From Pontiellaceae bacterium B12227 (lineage in GTDB: Bacteria; Verrucomicrobiota; Kiritimatiellia; Kiritimatiellales; Pontiellaceae): a DNA stretch of 64,000 bases. The stretch is taken from positions 496,001 through 560,000 of the forward strand of contig JAROAZ010000001.1 in assembly GCA_029432775.1 (NCBI GenBank). Direction: 5' to 3'. Position numbers and translations under genes: made by a program. Positions 46,601 through 57,472 of the stretch are shown piece after piece (position 1 is the first letter of the stretch; the number at the start of each line of letters is the position of its first letter). Below the pieces are notes generated by a model. That model had not been told where the DNA came from. It did not search any database and saw only the letters and a list, made by a program, of their open reading frames with translations.

Positions 46601-47419
46601 CGCCGCCACCGCTTCGGTATACTGCTTCACCGCCAAATCAAACGGTTGTGTGCCCTTGTATGGAACCCCGTTCTGATCGGTCCACCGAGTAAACGTATTG
46701 ATATAATCCGGCTTACCCGGACGCGGCCCGTAAATATCAGCAGGAACCGGTGTTTGCTCTGCATTCGTTAGTGCCCCAACATGGCGATCCGCCGGCGTAT
46801 AAGGCCCATGTACAGCACCGAAGCAAAGCCACATAAACCAGGGCTTAGTGGCACCTTCCTGCTCTTCAAGGAACTGAAGCGTATAGTCTGTGTAGCGGTC
46901 GGTGCTGTAGCCTCCGAGTGGAGTCTGCTCAGCGCCGTCGATCATGACGAACTGGTCATAGTAGTAACCGCCGGCATCAGGGGCACCATGATCCCAGACT
47001 ATGGACCAATCCCAGGCCGTCCCGTGCTGGTGGGCTTCTGCGCCAGCTCCCCAATGCCATTTACCAATCATCGCGGTCGTATAACCGTCCGCTCTGAAAT
47101 CCTGAGGCCAATAGCGGGTCTCTTCTTTCTCCACATTTATTTGCAAACGGCCCGTTAACATCGATGCGCGCGACGGCACACATCGCGCACCCACATACGC
47201 ATTTTCAAAACTAACCCCATGTTCAGCCAGCTTGTCGATATTCGGTGTGTTTGCATATGGGTATGAGCCCGGATACGCGCTGACCGTCCGGGGACTGTGA
47301 TCATCCGAAAAGATATATAGAATATTTGGTCTCTCCGCAGCGGCACTCACCGTCATAACCATCAACAGTATTACGATGCCGCAACTTAAGACCCTTTTGA
47401 TTGGATTTTTCTTTTTCAC
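43664..47419 (-). CDS. Sulfatase fused to carbohydrate-binding modules and a C-terminal surface domain
   Basis: 1251 aa, more than twice the usual sulfatase length. Signal peptide to about 28, then a complete sulfatase domain (about 29-520): SDD (39-40), CVPSR with C80 as the formylglycine precursor, GKWHWG, SADQGYAWGNHG. A pair of laminin-G-like sandwiches follows (about 535-930), then a DNRLRE/CBM96-type module (about 955-1120, YLKFDVSGISG) and a calcium-type repeat with YEYGWGGNP, a relative of the LEYALGGDP tail. Tethering a sulfatase to the polymer through CBMs is the obvious role (inference). The enzyme lies downstream of decayed-gene debris and the GH123-like gene, reading the same way. 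Confidence 0.9.
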   Translation of the reverse strand: MKKKNPIKRVLSCGIVILLMVMTVSAAAERPNILYIFSDDHSPRTVSAYPGSYPYANTPNIDKLAEHGVSFENAYVGARCVPSRASMLTGRLQINVEKEETRYWPQDFRADGYTTAMIGKWHWGAGAEAHQHGTAWDWSIVWDHGAPDAGGYYYDQFVMIDGAEQTPLGGYSTDRYTDYTLQFLEEQEGATKPWFMWLCFGAVHGPYTPADRHVGALTNAEQTPVPADIYGPRPGKPDYINTFTRWTDQNGVPYKGTQPFDLAVKQYTEAVAAIDEGVGRIFAALEASGQLENTIIIFSADQGYAWGNHGLVDKRFPYEAALRSPLIFYAPDRFATNSWCNHPVNGPDIVRTIHTLAEVDPVIPMDGRDFSQLLVQPEHDESWSDAPMVQIFTENAYGSEVIEQRLADEDWDGLDWNQNSPEGTPYWIMTHDGRYKYTRYMAENHMEELYDLQTDPEELTNLAFNAEFSAKLLELRAQTIDGFHAIGADFVDLLPEPGPLPEPLPSLPPKAAYNLLEDFESRSLGAAISGQGDWEGDSSSATEFVVSQEPNDPSNQVLFFNQGTDADVSLNASALRITNDTTSTLFFRMRGMPVELGGSNLLVRTALMEDASDSDTESASGAAEIAVDFESLSVATEADLSAATIGGSWTLNLDRGAVYSIQADNGGANDQAFLADDSSGGNAGELLFATLTFDTPVDVVSAPDRSCSMTFETGTSRKNVGKNLMYVFHDGSSAEAIRIIWQNDGSLVVNGTTVGTVSTLTDAQMTSGNWDSTSDKVQNVHILFGQTGWDLDWNGSAFTGLSYATGFDGVITAFNLYSEGAADNSKGAYLNDILIIGNRRIVASEDPKVVMDLASDGSSNMTFIGDTILDEAKWYDVWCVVDNADDTFSAYIRPDGSNQFLIAVNKEFRNGMATNDLVSLMLKSPGDSGSSGDAWFDDFYIFHGLDAHHIDPVALPSAQLSPAADAAVHDGDPVSGNFGNAQILAAKTGVAGYNHHAYLKFDVSGISGNVSRALLRLKVQSINKLSTRHQIHWVEDDTWTETELVWNNKPEPGAPLDSKLFSNAGEWVEFDITSQLETERTGDGLLSLLIMDTDGSGCSAYHSKEAASSNDRPLIEIYPEVVEEVNPITLRALWAGSWGQDIGALTHDFDGDGVNNLYEYGWGGNPTNPQVKGLLPTFGWSGTNLVYVYAKRTNDTSLIYYLETTDDLVDGIWSNAGYQVVSTSSGDGELGYVTNRVSQDPPQLFVRPVIK

Positions 47420-47427
47420 ATTTACTC

Positions 47428-47577
47428 CTACTGACCGATGAGAACTCGCTTTTCAGGCTCCACATTCATGCAATGCCCGCCGCCCGGAGATTTCAACTCC
47501 ACATCCGGAGAAGCCGCGACCGGCAGAACGCTAAATGCAACCGCCCCGACAAGGATGTTAACAATCCGGTTTTTCAT
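47428..47577 (-). pseudogene. 49-codon frame with a signal peptide, probable internal-deletion remnant
   Basis: The ATG at 47577 opens MKNRIVNILVGAVAFSVLPV, a good signal peptide, then ASPDVELKSPGGG and a stop after 49 residues. The segment after the signal resembles the start of a secreted glycosidase such as GH97 (VELKSPDG), which would normally continue for hundreds of residues. The short length and the neighbouring fragment suggest decay, but a real secreted peptide cannot be excluded. Confidence 0.4.
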
Positions 47578-47593
47578 CGTTCCAAAACTCCAC

Positions 47594-47719
47594 TTACTTC
47601 GTTTTAGAATCTATCAGGCGGATTTCTTTCGATTCTGGTTTAAACGTAATGACATCGCTCGTGTTGTATGTTTTTCCACCCTCTGGAAGATGCCCTTGAG
47701 TAGCGAGGCCGCAGGCCAT
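47594..47719 (-). pseudogene. 41-codon frame resembling the 3' end of a lost gene
   Basis: Minus-strand frame ending in TAA at 47594, starting at an ATG at 47719 only 10 nt after the stop of the 47730 gene. It encodes a hydrophilic stretch ending KPESKEIRLIDSKTK that looks like the end of a larger protein. Together with 47428-47577 it accounts for most of the 310-bp gap 47420-47729. Confidence 0.35.
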
Positions 47720-47729
47720 ATTCGTTGAA

Positions 47730-50700
47730 TTACCTTTGTTCAATAACAACAATGGCACCTTTATCCGGCTCCACCGGAATAGGATCCTTCAGCGAAACTG
47801 CGGGCTGTCCGTCCTGAAACCCATCAATTTCCGGCAAGTAAACCCGCACGGCTTTAGGATCCAGCCCGAGCCCCTTCCAATCAATATTAAGATGCACCTT
47901 CACCGATTCATCCGCCCAACTCGCCAGCGTGATCGCAGTGGCCTCACCCGATTTAACATAGGCCGTTGCCCGGATACGAGGATGGTCGGTTTGTGCGGGA
48001 CAAGCGTCGTCCCAGAACCCAATGGTTCGGCTGGGCTTGATATCGAACTCATCCCACCATTTCCAGAGACCGCGCGGATCTCCTCCGCACCAACCATAGC
48101 GGCGCGCCATCCCATAGAGCATCGCCCGGTACGGGCTTGCGCTGTTTTTCAGGGTCTCTCCGCTCAGCCCGAACGGAATGCCCGAAACCTCGATCAGCCA
48201 ATAGTCTTCGTCCAGATCATAATCGGCACCTTCTCCGATCCAGACACTGTCCATATACGGCATGTGTTCGAGCACCGGAATCAAACTGGAGCTATGGTAA
48301 TCAATCAGCGCATCCGGGTTGCTGCGGATCAGGGTTTTTCGTAATCGTTTCATGATTTCCCGGTCATACCCAATACCATCCAGATAGATCCCAGCAATCC
48401 CCGTGTTCTCCAGCAACCAACGCAGTCCTTCAATGTAGTAATTGTGCCAACGGGAAAGTCCCTGCACGCTGATCGACGCATCGTAATTATTCTTGTCCTC
48501 ATCCACGAAGGTGTGCCAGCGATTGATGTAGTTACTCACCAGATGCTCGCAGCTCCAGGGAAATCCGGTGCGGTTATAATGTGACTTTTTGAAAGCATCC
48601 GGCTTTTCGAGTAATTCGCGATAGCCGTTACCCGGCATGATGATTTCATCCCCGAGGCTCTGCAATGCCCAAAGCTCCGGTGCGTAGACACTGAGTTCCC
48701 GCACCGTGTAATAAATCTTCTGCCCCAGACCTTTTTCTTCTGCGGCGAGGGTAGATTCCCGCAACGCATCGGCGGCCAGGAAGGGATAGTTAAGGTTCGG
48801 ATTCTGCACACTACCATGGTGGGCGGTAATGTAACGGGCGCCGCCCTCTACCCCGGTTTGAAGCTTCGGAGTGGTTCCATGCAGGGTGTGGTAGTATCGA
48901 AAATCCCAATGATCCGCACGAACGGGTTTGAACGGCGTAATAAACAGGGCAAAATTAAACCGAATTTCTTCGCCCTTTTCCAACGTATGATCCCCAGAAT
49001 CGACAATCAGATAGACCGCATCATCCCGTTCTTCGATGCGATACTCGCCCGTTTTATCGTTGGACCAAACCTTCGCGATCGGTGTTCGGCCCTTTGAACC
49101 GTTGTCCCCGTTCCACTCGTCTTCGTCGTTTTTCGGGCGACACGCAATCCCCGCGTTATAATCCCCCATCCACGCAAAATTATAAAACAGCCCCCCACTC
49201 AGCGAAGCTTTCTTGGGTCCCTTCGCCAAAGATCCGCCCTTGATCTTCGATAATTTAGAATAGCGCGCCACATCTTTATCCATCGGAATGATCAATTTTG
49301 CCCCCTTCAGCACCGTGTCCTGATCGGCCTTGAGGGTAATACGATAGCGCATATAGCCATCCATCTCGGCCGCGACATCCGTTTGCCACATGCCCCGCTG
49401 CCACGATCCTTCGGACTTTAACGCGATTTTCCCGGCGGTTTTTTCGCCCAGCTTCAGTCCGGTTGATTTCAACGCAATCGGTTCATCGCCCAGCAGGACA
49501 TCGAACCGAATTGGTTCTGCCAGCATTTCGCGCCCCTCATCCTTAATGTCACTAAAATCAATAAAACTCTTCACACTTTGCGGCATGCCGAAGTCGTTCA
49601 ACAGAATCTCGCGACCCAAAATGGACAGCGTTTGGTTTTCATATTCAACCGCCGTAAACGGCGCAACGACATCCGTATCAAACCCGATATCCGAATTAAG
49701 CCAGCGCAATCGGGAATGCCTCCATATTTCCGAGTCACCGCGATCCGCAATCCGCTCCTCGCCAACACGAATCGTGAGAGCTACCGTTTCCTTCACTCCG
49801 TTTTCGGCGGCGAACACCACCTTGCCCCGATACGTTCCTGCTGCGATTTCATCCGCGACATCTACTCCGAACCAGAGCGCCTGAACACGAGATGCTGGAA
49901 TATCCACGGTTTTGCTAAAGTCGCGGTCGAGCCAGTCCGTCCCGCCATTGTTAAAACAGGTCAGAGCCGTTGCAGGAATTTTCCGACCCTTGGAATCCAC
50001 CAAATCGGAGAACGTAGCCCGCAGACCCGAAACCGGCTTCAGCGCATAAACACCCACCTGAAATGCAAAATATTCATTGCGAAGGGCGTTCCCCACAAAC
50101 TGGTTCGATGCCCCTTTTTTGATCCAGCGAAGGGGCAGGTCTTCGGTCATACGAATCGGGAATTCACGCGATTCGGGAAACAGCACGAACGCCTTATCTC
50201 CAGCTTTTTTCTTTAGCGCTTCCGTTTCGGCGGCCGTTGCAATTACTTCCATGGGATAAAAACTGTCGAACTCCGTACGCGATTCGATCCGTTCCAGCCG
50301 AGCTTGCGGAAGTTCTTTATTCTTTCTTCCGTAGGTCGCCGCCCAATCCGCATTCGCGCTATGGGTCGGGGCAACATATCGCGTCAGCGGAAAGTGGTGA
50401 TTCACATTAAATCCACTTTTATAGAAATGCTCCGGCGTGAGGGTCGGCAAATAATACGCATAGTAGGTTCCCGCACCGGAAGCCGGCTCAAATACAATAT
50501 CGCCGGACTCGCGCGAGGCCTGCTCGATCAGACGGTTTTCAATCCGCGTTTCGTCCTTCGCGGAGACAATGACCACATCGATATTTTGCGGGGCATCATC
50601 GCGCCGCCGCCAGGGAAGATGAACCGCAACCGCCGGCGCGGCTTGATCCACTTGAATCACCGCGCGATGGTTACCCAGTTCGTTGTACGTTTTGTTTTCG

Positions 50701-50831
50701 ATAAACGCCGGCCAGTTTCCAACGCCGTACTCCACGGCGTCGACGGAGCCGTGCTCAACCTGACCATCGGCATACCCTGCCATCAGACAGACGCACATGC
50801 CTACCCACATTATTTTCATTATTTTGACCAT
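47730..50831 (-). CDS. GH123-like / DUF6067-type putative glycoside hydrolase
   Basis: 1033 aa; start at 50831 or, giving a cleaner signal peptide, at 50819. Beta-sandwich regions (about 30-600) precede a TIM-barrel-like region (about 640-930) with IAGIYLDGIGYDREIMKRLR, DYHSSS and WIGEGADYDLDEDYWLIE, the pattern I associate with the DUF6067/GH123-like family. Acidic candidates are the D of YLDG and the E of GEGA. Activity is unproven; GH123 proper removes N-acetylgalactosamine, but this branch may differ. The ATG is 2 nt after the stop of the GH89 gene (TAAGGATG), so translation is probably coupled. Confidence 0.7.
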   Translation of the reverse strand: MVKIMKIMWVGMCVCLMAGYADGQVEHGSVDAVEYGVGNWPAFIENKTYNELGNHRAVIQVDQAAPAVAVHLPWRRRDDAPQNIDVVIVSAKDETRIENRLIEQASRESGDIVFEPASGAGTYYAYYLPTLTPEHFYKSGFNVNHHFPLTRYVAPTHSANADWAATYGRKNKELPQARLERIESRTEFDSFYPMEVIATAAETEALKKKAGDKAFVLFPESREFPIRMTEDLPLRWIKKGASNQFVGNALRNEYFAFQVGVYALKPVSGLRATFSDLVDSKGRKIPATALTCFNNGGTDWLDRDFSKTVDIPASRVQALWFGVDVADEIAAGTYRGKVVFAAENGVKETVALTIRVGEERIADRGDSEIWRHSRLRWLNSDIGFDTDVVAPFTAVEYENQTLSILGREILLNDFGMPQSVKSFIDFSDIKDEGREMLAEPIRFDVLLGDEPIALKSTGLKLGEKTAGKIALKSEGSWQRGMWQTDVAAEMDGYMRYRITLKADQDTVLKGAKLIIPMDKDVARYSKLSKIKGGSLAKGPKKASLSGGLFYNFAWMGDYNAGIACRPKNDEDEWNGDNGSKGRTPIAKVWSNDKTGEYRIEERDDAVYLIVDSGDHTLEKGEEIRFNFALFITPFKPVRADHWDFRYYHTLHGTTPKLQTGVEGGARYITAHHGSVQNPNLNYPFLAADALRESTLAAEEKGLGQKIYYTVRELSVYAPELWALQSLGDEIIMPGNGYRELLEKPDAFKKSHYNRTGFPWSCEHLVSNYINRWHTFVDEDKNNYDASISVQGLSRWHNYYIEGLRWLLENTGIAGIYLDGIGYDREIMKRLRKTLIRSNPDALIDYHSSSLIPVLEHMPYMDSVWIGEGADYDLDEDYWLIEVSGIPFGLSGETLKNSASPYRAMLYGMARRYGWCGGDPRGLWKWWDEFDIKPSRTIGFWDDACPAQTDHPRIRATAYVKSGEATAITLASWADESVKVHLNIDWKGLGLDPKAVRVYLPEIDGFQDGQPAVSLKDPIPVEPDKGAIVVIEQR

Positions 50832-50833
50832 CC

Positions 50834-53491
50834 TTACTTCGCTTTAATCCAAAGATTACAGCTATTGTTTCTATAGTTCTTTTCCTCAAACCGGATCTGT
50901 AAGTAATATTTCGTGCCGAAGGCATGCTCCTTTATCTCAACCACATAGGTGCCCCTTTCTACACACAAGCTTGACCCTTTGTGCGCATCGCGCATCACTT
51001 CCCGCTTATTCTGCAGCAATGCCACCGATGTCATCGATAAGGTACGTTGTCCGGGTTCGGATAGCAGTGTTACCGCGTATTCACCTTCCTGATTAACATA
51101 TTTCGTAATATCCACCGTCAAATCATACGGTTTGCCATCCCATTTTTCAGGAAAGTCCGCCTTCGTAATGGCCTGCACTTTTTCGCCATAGTTGGCCTGA
51201 TCATATTTCGCATTCGCATTTGCAACATAGTCATGATGCTTATCCGAATAATAGAATGCTAAATGCCGTTTATATTTCTGAGCCAACTTCTTCACAAGTG
51301 CCCCTGTGTTTCCGATCGGTTTCTCACTGATGTCATGACTGCGATGAATCCAGTCAATCTCCCAGTCGGCCAGCTCCTTATAAAATTCGTTAGCACGAAA
51401 GGCCTGCCGACCATAGCTGGTCGGGGCTGCATCCCTATAGCCCTCGCCCTTTTCGAGTTTGTCGCCGAGATAGGCATAGAACTTTTCCCACCGCGGGAGA
51501 TAGTAAAGACGGATCAGACCGGCCCATTCGCGCCACGCATAATCGAAGATTCCCGGATCCGGATCCGGCCCCCAGATCGTAACCAGCATGGCGGCGTTGT
51601 ATTCATACTGTTTTTTCTCTTCCGGGGTGGTCGCCCAACCTCGGGCGTCATTGTACCACGTACCAAAGTTATATTCGCTACGACTTGCAAGCAGCCGATC
51701 CACATCGTTCAACATCTCAAGGAATACGGCCGAATGCCCCGCAAAACGTTTTCGGTCGCCCTCTTTGAAGCTCGCAGAAACTTCTTTATGCACCTCTTGT
51801 CCCAGGTTGCTCAGCACCTGCCGGGTCACATCCATCAGATCGAACAAATACGCATCGGAATCCTTCAGCAAATCATAATCGGCCAGCAACAGCTCCCACG
51901 CCTTGATCAGGTTTTCCGGCTTGTAGGGAATATCGAAACCGCTATTGGGACCGGACTTAATCGGATCAAGTGCCGGCCGGGCCGCAATGATGGAACTTTT
52001 TTCTGTGCCGGTCGTGTAGGGTTGATACGGCCCGTCCTTGACCATCAACTGCCACGCCTCCGCCGCATGCTCAGACAGCGCTCCGTAGCGCCGCTCGGCA
52101 TAGTCGGCCAGCCAGACATCCGGTTGTGTCGGTTCACTGCGCCAGATCTGATCAAACACCGAAGCGTAGAAGACAGGATTCTGTTCGATGGCCTCCATGA
52201 ACAATCCCATCCCGTATGACTTCCCGGTCTTTTTTGCTACATCAGCAAAGGGGTTGGATAACATAAATTTAATATCCCCATGCATGTTGATGCGTCCACC
52301 AAAGTTATGCAACTGGCCCTTGATAAAGTTATGGCCCCAGAAACTGTTGTCATCTTTAGAACGGCCGCCGCTGAGGTCGAGCACCAACAGCCTTCCTTTG
52401 GGAACGGCACAGGCGATGTGCTCGCGGATCGACCAGGCCTGCATCGCCCACGTTGCCTCCGGGTCGACATCGGTCATCAATTTAAAGATCGCTTCCCCAA
52501 CCTTCTTCAGATAGTCGTCGCCCGGTTTGGGCGGATGGCCTTCATGAAAGGGATCCGCTGCGTAAACATGACTGGTACCGAACAGACGCGTCTGCGTTTC
52601 AATCAAGGTTCGGCCGAATTCAGCAAAGAGCGGATCGAGCGGATCAAGCTGCGCCGTGCCCGGAAAACCGAGCCAACTCTTTTCCAACACCACATCGGCA
52701 TCCGGAAACTTTTCTTTGAATTCGGACGGTACGCAGCCGGAGAACCCCTGTTGGATCGGGGTCATGCCCAGTGCGAGCTGGCGCTGGATGATTTTTCGGC
52801 CCAACTTGATTCGCTTATCGATCCAGCTCTTCGGCAACGGCCCGCCGTGGCCCTGAATATTGGTCATCCACTGCCATGCAAAGTAAGTGGGTCCCACCAG
52901 AAACGTGCGCGCCTCTTCGTCGCTGAAACCGTGTTCGAGCAGCGCATGATACCAGACCCCTTCAAGACCAATCACGGAGAGTGGCATGTTGATGCCATTC
53001 ATGGCCATGATGTCGATCTCGCGCTCCCAGCGCTCCCAATCCCACCAGCTGGCGGTATAGTTCAATGTACAGTAGTTGAAATAGACGCGGTGCTTATGCA
53101 GATTCACAATGCGGATTTTTTCTTTTGGAAGCGGCATCTTTTTAGGAAGGGCCAGCTGACTGCCGCACCACGAAACATCGCAGCGGCAGAACTCCTTCAG
53201 ATAATGATAGTAGGCCGAAGCAATCGAACCGCCGGTATTGCCGCGCAGCACCACCCTTTTACCGACCGTTTCGATTTCAAAGACATCCATTCCGTCTTTC
53301 GCGGAAATCATTTCCAGCTTGAAGAAACTCTTCAGCGACGGTGTGGTTCTTACAATCACACCCCGCGCGGCCTCAACCTGCCTTATCTCCAATGAAACCG
53401 GAGGCTTCGCAGCCGCCGCAATATTACAAATCGTACCGACCCAGAGAGCCGCAAAAATCGTAAAATCACGCATCACCAAATTTAACTTCAT
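50834..53491 (-). CDS. Alpha-N-acetylglucosaminidase, glycoside hydrolase family 89
   Basis: 885 aa with a signal peptide to about 27. GH89 features are unmistakable: an N-terminal domain, then FNYCTLNYTASWWDWERWER (about 138-157) and GINMPLSVIGLEGVW, the acid/base region DPFHEGHPP (E317) and the second carboxylate region FMEAIEQNPVFY (E433), followed by the helical C-terminal domain. Family members release terminal alpha-N-acetylglucosamine by retention, for example from heparan-type or mucin-type glycans. AGGAG precedes the start. It is coupled to the GH123-like gene downstream. Its presence suggests that the target glycan contains amino sugars, which plain ulvan does not. Confidence 0.93.
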   Translation of the reverse strand: MKLNLVMRDFTIFAALWVGTICNIAAAAKPPVSLEIRQVEAARGVIVRTTPSLKSFFKLEMISAKDGMDVFEIETVGKRVVLRGNTGGSIASAYYHYLKEFCRCDVSWCGSQLALPKKMPLPKEKIRIVNLHKHRVYFNYCTLNYTASWWDWERWEREIDIMAMNGINMPLSVIGLEGVWYHALLEHGFSDEEARTFLVGPTYFAWQWMTNIQGHGGPLPKSWIDKRIKLGRKIIQRQLALGMTPIQQGFSGCVPSEFKEKFPDADVVLEKSWLGFPGTAQLDPLDPLFAEFGRTLIETQTRLFGTSHVYAADPFHEGHPPKPGDDYLKKVGEAIFKLMTDVDPEATWAMQAWSIREHIACAVPKGRLLVLDLSGGRSKDDNSFWGHNFIKGQLHNFGGRINMHGDIKFMLSNPFADVAKKTGKSYGMGLFMEAIEQNPVFYASVFDQIWRSEPTQPDVWLADYAERRYGALSEHAAEAWQLMVKDGPYQPYTTGTEKSSIIAARPALDPIKSGPNSGFDIPYKPENLIKAWELLLADYDLLKDSDAYLFDLMDVTRQVLSNLGQEVHKEVSASFKEGDRKRFAGHSAVFLEMLNDVDRLLASRSEYNFGTWYNDARGWATTPEEKKQYEYNAAMLVTIWGPDPDPGIFDYAWREWAGLIRLYYLPRWEKFYAYLGDKLEKGEGYRDAAPTSYGRQAFRANEFYKELADWEIDWIHRSHDISEKPIGNTGALVKKLAQKYKRHLAFYYSDKHHDYVANANAKYDQANYGEKVQAITKADFPEKWDGKPYDLTVDITKYVNQEGEYAVTLLSEPGQRTLSMTSVALLQNKREVMRDAHKGSSLCVERGTYVVEIKEHAFGTKYYLQIRFEEKNYRNNSCNLWIKAK

Positions 53492-53704
53492 ATCGCACTC
53501 CTTTTCTTAAAATCAACTCAGTCGACCGGGATCGGTTTCGCTCGTTTCTTTTTTCACCACTCCGCTCTTTCGGCCAACGCTATGTGGTCGTATCCAATCA
53601 ACTTCTGAGTCGGTCTTGTCAGCATTAATAGAACGATATATTACCACACCAAAGGCTATCTCGGGATAGTTATGATTATTATTTTTCCAGCAGTTCTTAT
53701 CGCA

Positions 53705-55591
<1,887 letters not shown>

Positions 55592-55964
55592 CCGTCTTCC
55601 TTTATCTCTCTCGTTTTAAATCATCAGGCCATCGATTTTCGGGATAGGCCACCGCAACGTTGCAAATCAAATCGGCAGAATAGTAACAAACAAACCAAAT
55701 TCCCTCCCCATCCTATTTCTGCTGAGTCGCATATGCAAAAACCGACCGATGGATAAAGAGAAGTTCCTTAATAAACCAGAATGCATCATTTCAGGTTGTT
55801 TAATCATCTCCCCACCCGGATGGAGTTATATCTTATATACGACAGGTAATATGGTCGATTTGCGCCAAGCATAAAGCACAATAAATTGTTATATCCGGCT
55901 GCCATTTAACTATTCCAACTAGATATCGACCGCGTATGAAAGTGAGCCGTTGACTTTCCGACTA
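55592..55964. other. 373-bp intergenic region, nothing firm
   Basis: AT-rich spacer between the sulfatase operon and the symporter. It contains TATATACGACAGGTAATA near 55838, similar to other AT-rich intergenic segments of the window, but no TGTCC box, ORF, or terminator was recognised. Confidence 0.5.
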
Positions 55965-57452
55965 TCACTTATCCTGCTTGAACAGATCGATTTCGATATC
56001 GTTCGACTGCGGTGCACCGGGCGTGCTGCGGCCATCGGCCACCTGTTTTTTCATCAATGCAATCAGCTGTTCAACCTTTTCGGGATGCTGTGTCGCCAGA
56101 TTGGTGGTTTCGGCCACATCCTTCTCCATATCGTAAAGTTGGTATTCGGGAAGGCCCTGTTTGCGGGCATCCGGATCTTTCAGGTTGCTCCATCCACCGG
56201 ACCCAGGGTGCAGGCAGAGCTTCCACTTGCCTTGCCGGATGGAAAACTTGCCGCAGATGGAGTGATGGATCACGGCATCATAGACCGGCGCATCGTTTTG
56301 GCTCATCAGCAGCGGCAGGATGCTGATCGAATCCTCGCCTTCGTGGTCGGCCAGTTTCTGACCTGTAATTTCGGCACACGTTGCCAACAAGGCAGTATGG
56401 CAGATCAACTCCGAATTTGTCGCGCCGGCCTTCACCCTGCCGGGCCAGCGAACAATGAATGGGACGCGGTGGCCGCCATCCCACCCGTCGGACTTGTAGC
56501 CGCGCAGGTTTGCGCTCGGGTAGTGGCCGTATTTTTTGATTAGGTCGGCGGCGTGAGCCGGGCCAGCCGAGCAGCCGTTGTCGGAGGTAAAGATGACCAG
56601 TATGTTGTCGGCCTTGCCGCTTTCTTCCAATGCCTGGAGAACGCGACCGACCACATCGTCGGTTTCCATCAGGAAATCGCAGTAAGCACCCATCCCGCTT
56701 TTTCCGATCCAATCTTTGGAAGGCGCGATCGGCGTATGCGGCGAGTTCAGCGCCAGGTAGAGGAAGAACGGATTCTCCGTTTCGGCTTGTTCGCCGATAT
56801 AGTTCACGGCCTGCGTGCCGAGGAACTGAAGAACCTCGTCCATCGGCTTGTCGCCGACCACGCGATCATTTTCAACATAGGTTTCAATGATGGCTGAATG
56901 ATGGAAACCGGAATAATAATCGAATCCGCGGGTGGTCGGACCATCTACCACCCGGGTCCCGGCAGGAATGCCGGCACTCCATTTTTTCTTTTCCTTCGGC
57001 TTAATTTTATTGCCTACCTCATCAACAAAGCTATAGGTCAGATGCCACTTTCCGATGCAGGCGGAATGGTAGCCGGACTTCTTTAACAGCCCGGGAACGG
57101 TTAGCCGATCAGCAGCAATCATGGCTTGCCCATTATGATGCACCACGCCTGACTGCAACCGGGTACGCCAGGCGTAGCGACCGGTCAGTACGCCGTAGCG
57201 CGTCGGCGTGCAGACGGCTGAACCCGAATGCGCGTCAGTGAAAACCATGCCCTGCGATGCCAACTTGTCCACATGCGGCGTCGGCACTTTGCTTCGTTCA
57301 GGGTTCAGACACTGGATTTCTCCGTAACCCAGGTCATCGCAGATGATGTAGATAATATTCGGATACTTTTCTGCTGCCGCGCCATGCAACATGAAAGCCG
57401 ACACGAGACCTACGACGAAGCCTGTTCGCCCCCTCTTTACTCTACTGATCAT
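55965..57452 (-). CDS. Secreted sulfatase, last gene of the five-gene operon
   Basis: 495 aa with a signal peptide to about 27. Core: CDD (39-40), CTPTR with C81 as the formylglycine precursor, GKWHL, TSDNGCSAGP. The stretch SPHTPIAPSKDW, GKSGMGAYCDF and VGRVLQALEESG is shared with the sulfatase at 62130-63653, so the two are paralogues of one subfamily at opposite ends of the operon. Retention of both suggests action on two sulfate positions of the same polymer (inference). It lies 20 nt after the 57473-58924 gene. Confidence 0.95.
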   Translation of the reverse strand: MISRVKRGRTGFVVGLVSAFMLHGAAAEKYPNIIYIICDDLGYGEIQCLNPERSKVPTPHVDKLASQGMVFTDAHSGSAVCTPTRYGVLTGRYAWRTRLQSGVVHHNGQAMIAADRLTVPGLLKKSGYHSACIGKWHLTYSFVDEVGNKIKPKEKKKWSAGIPAGTRVVDGPTTRGFDYYSGFHHSAIIETYVENDRVVGDKPMDEVLQFLGTQAVNYIGEQAETENPFFLYLALNSPHTPIAPSKDWIGKSGMGAYCDFLMETDDVVGRVLQALEESGKADNILVIFTSDNGCSAGPAHAADLIKKYGHYPSANLRGYKSDGWDGGHRVPFIVRWPGRVKAGATNSELICHTALLATCAEITGQKLADHEGEDSISILPLLMSQNDAPVYDAVIHHSICGKFSIRQGKWKLCLHPGSGGWSNLKDPDARKQGLPEYQLYDMEKDVAETTNLATQHPEKVEQLIALMKKQVADGRSTPGAPQSNDIEIDLFKQDK

Positions 57453-57472
57453 TATGCCACCGCTCTCCTGTT

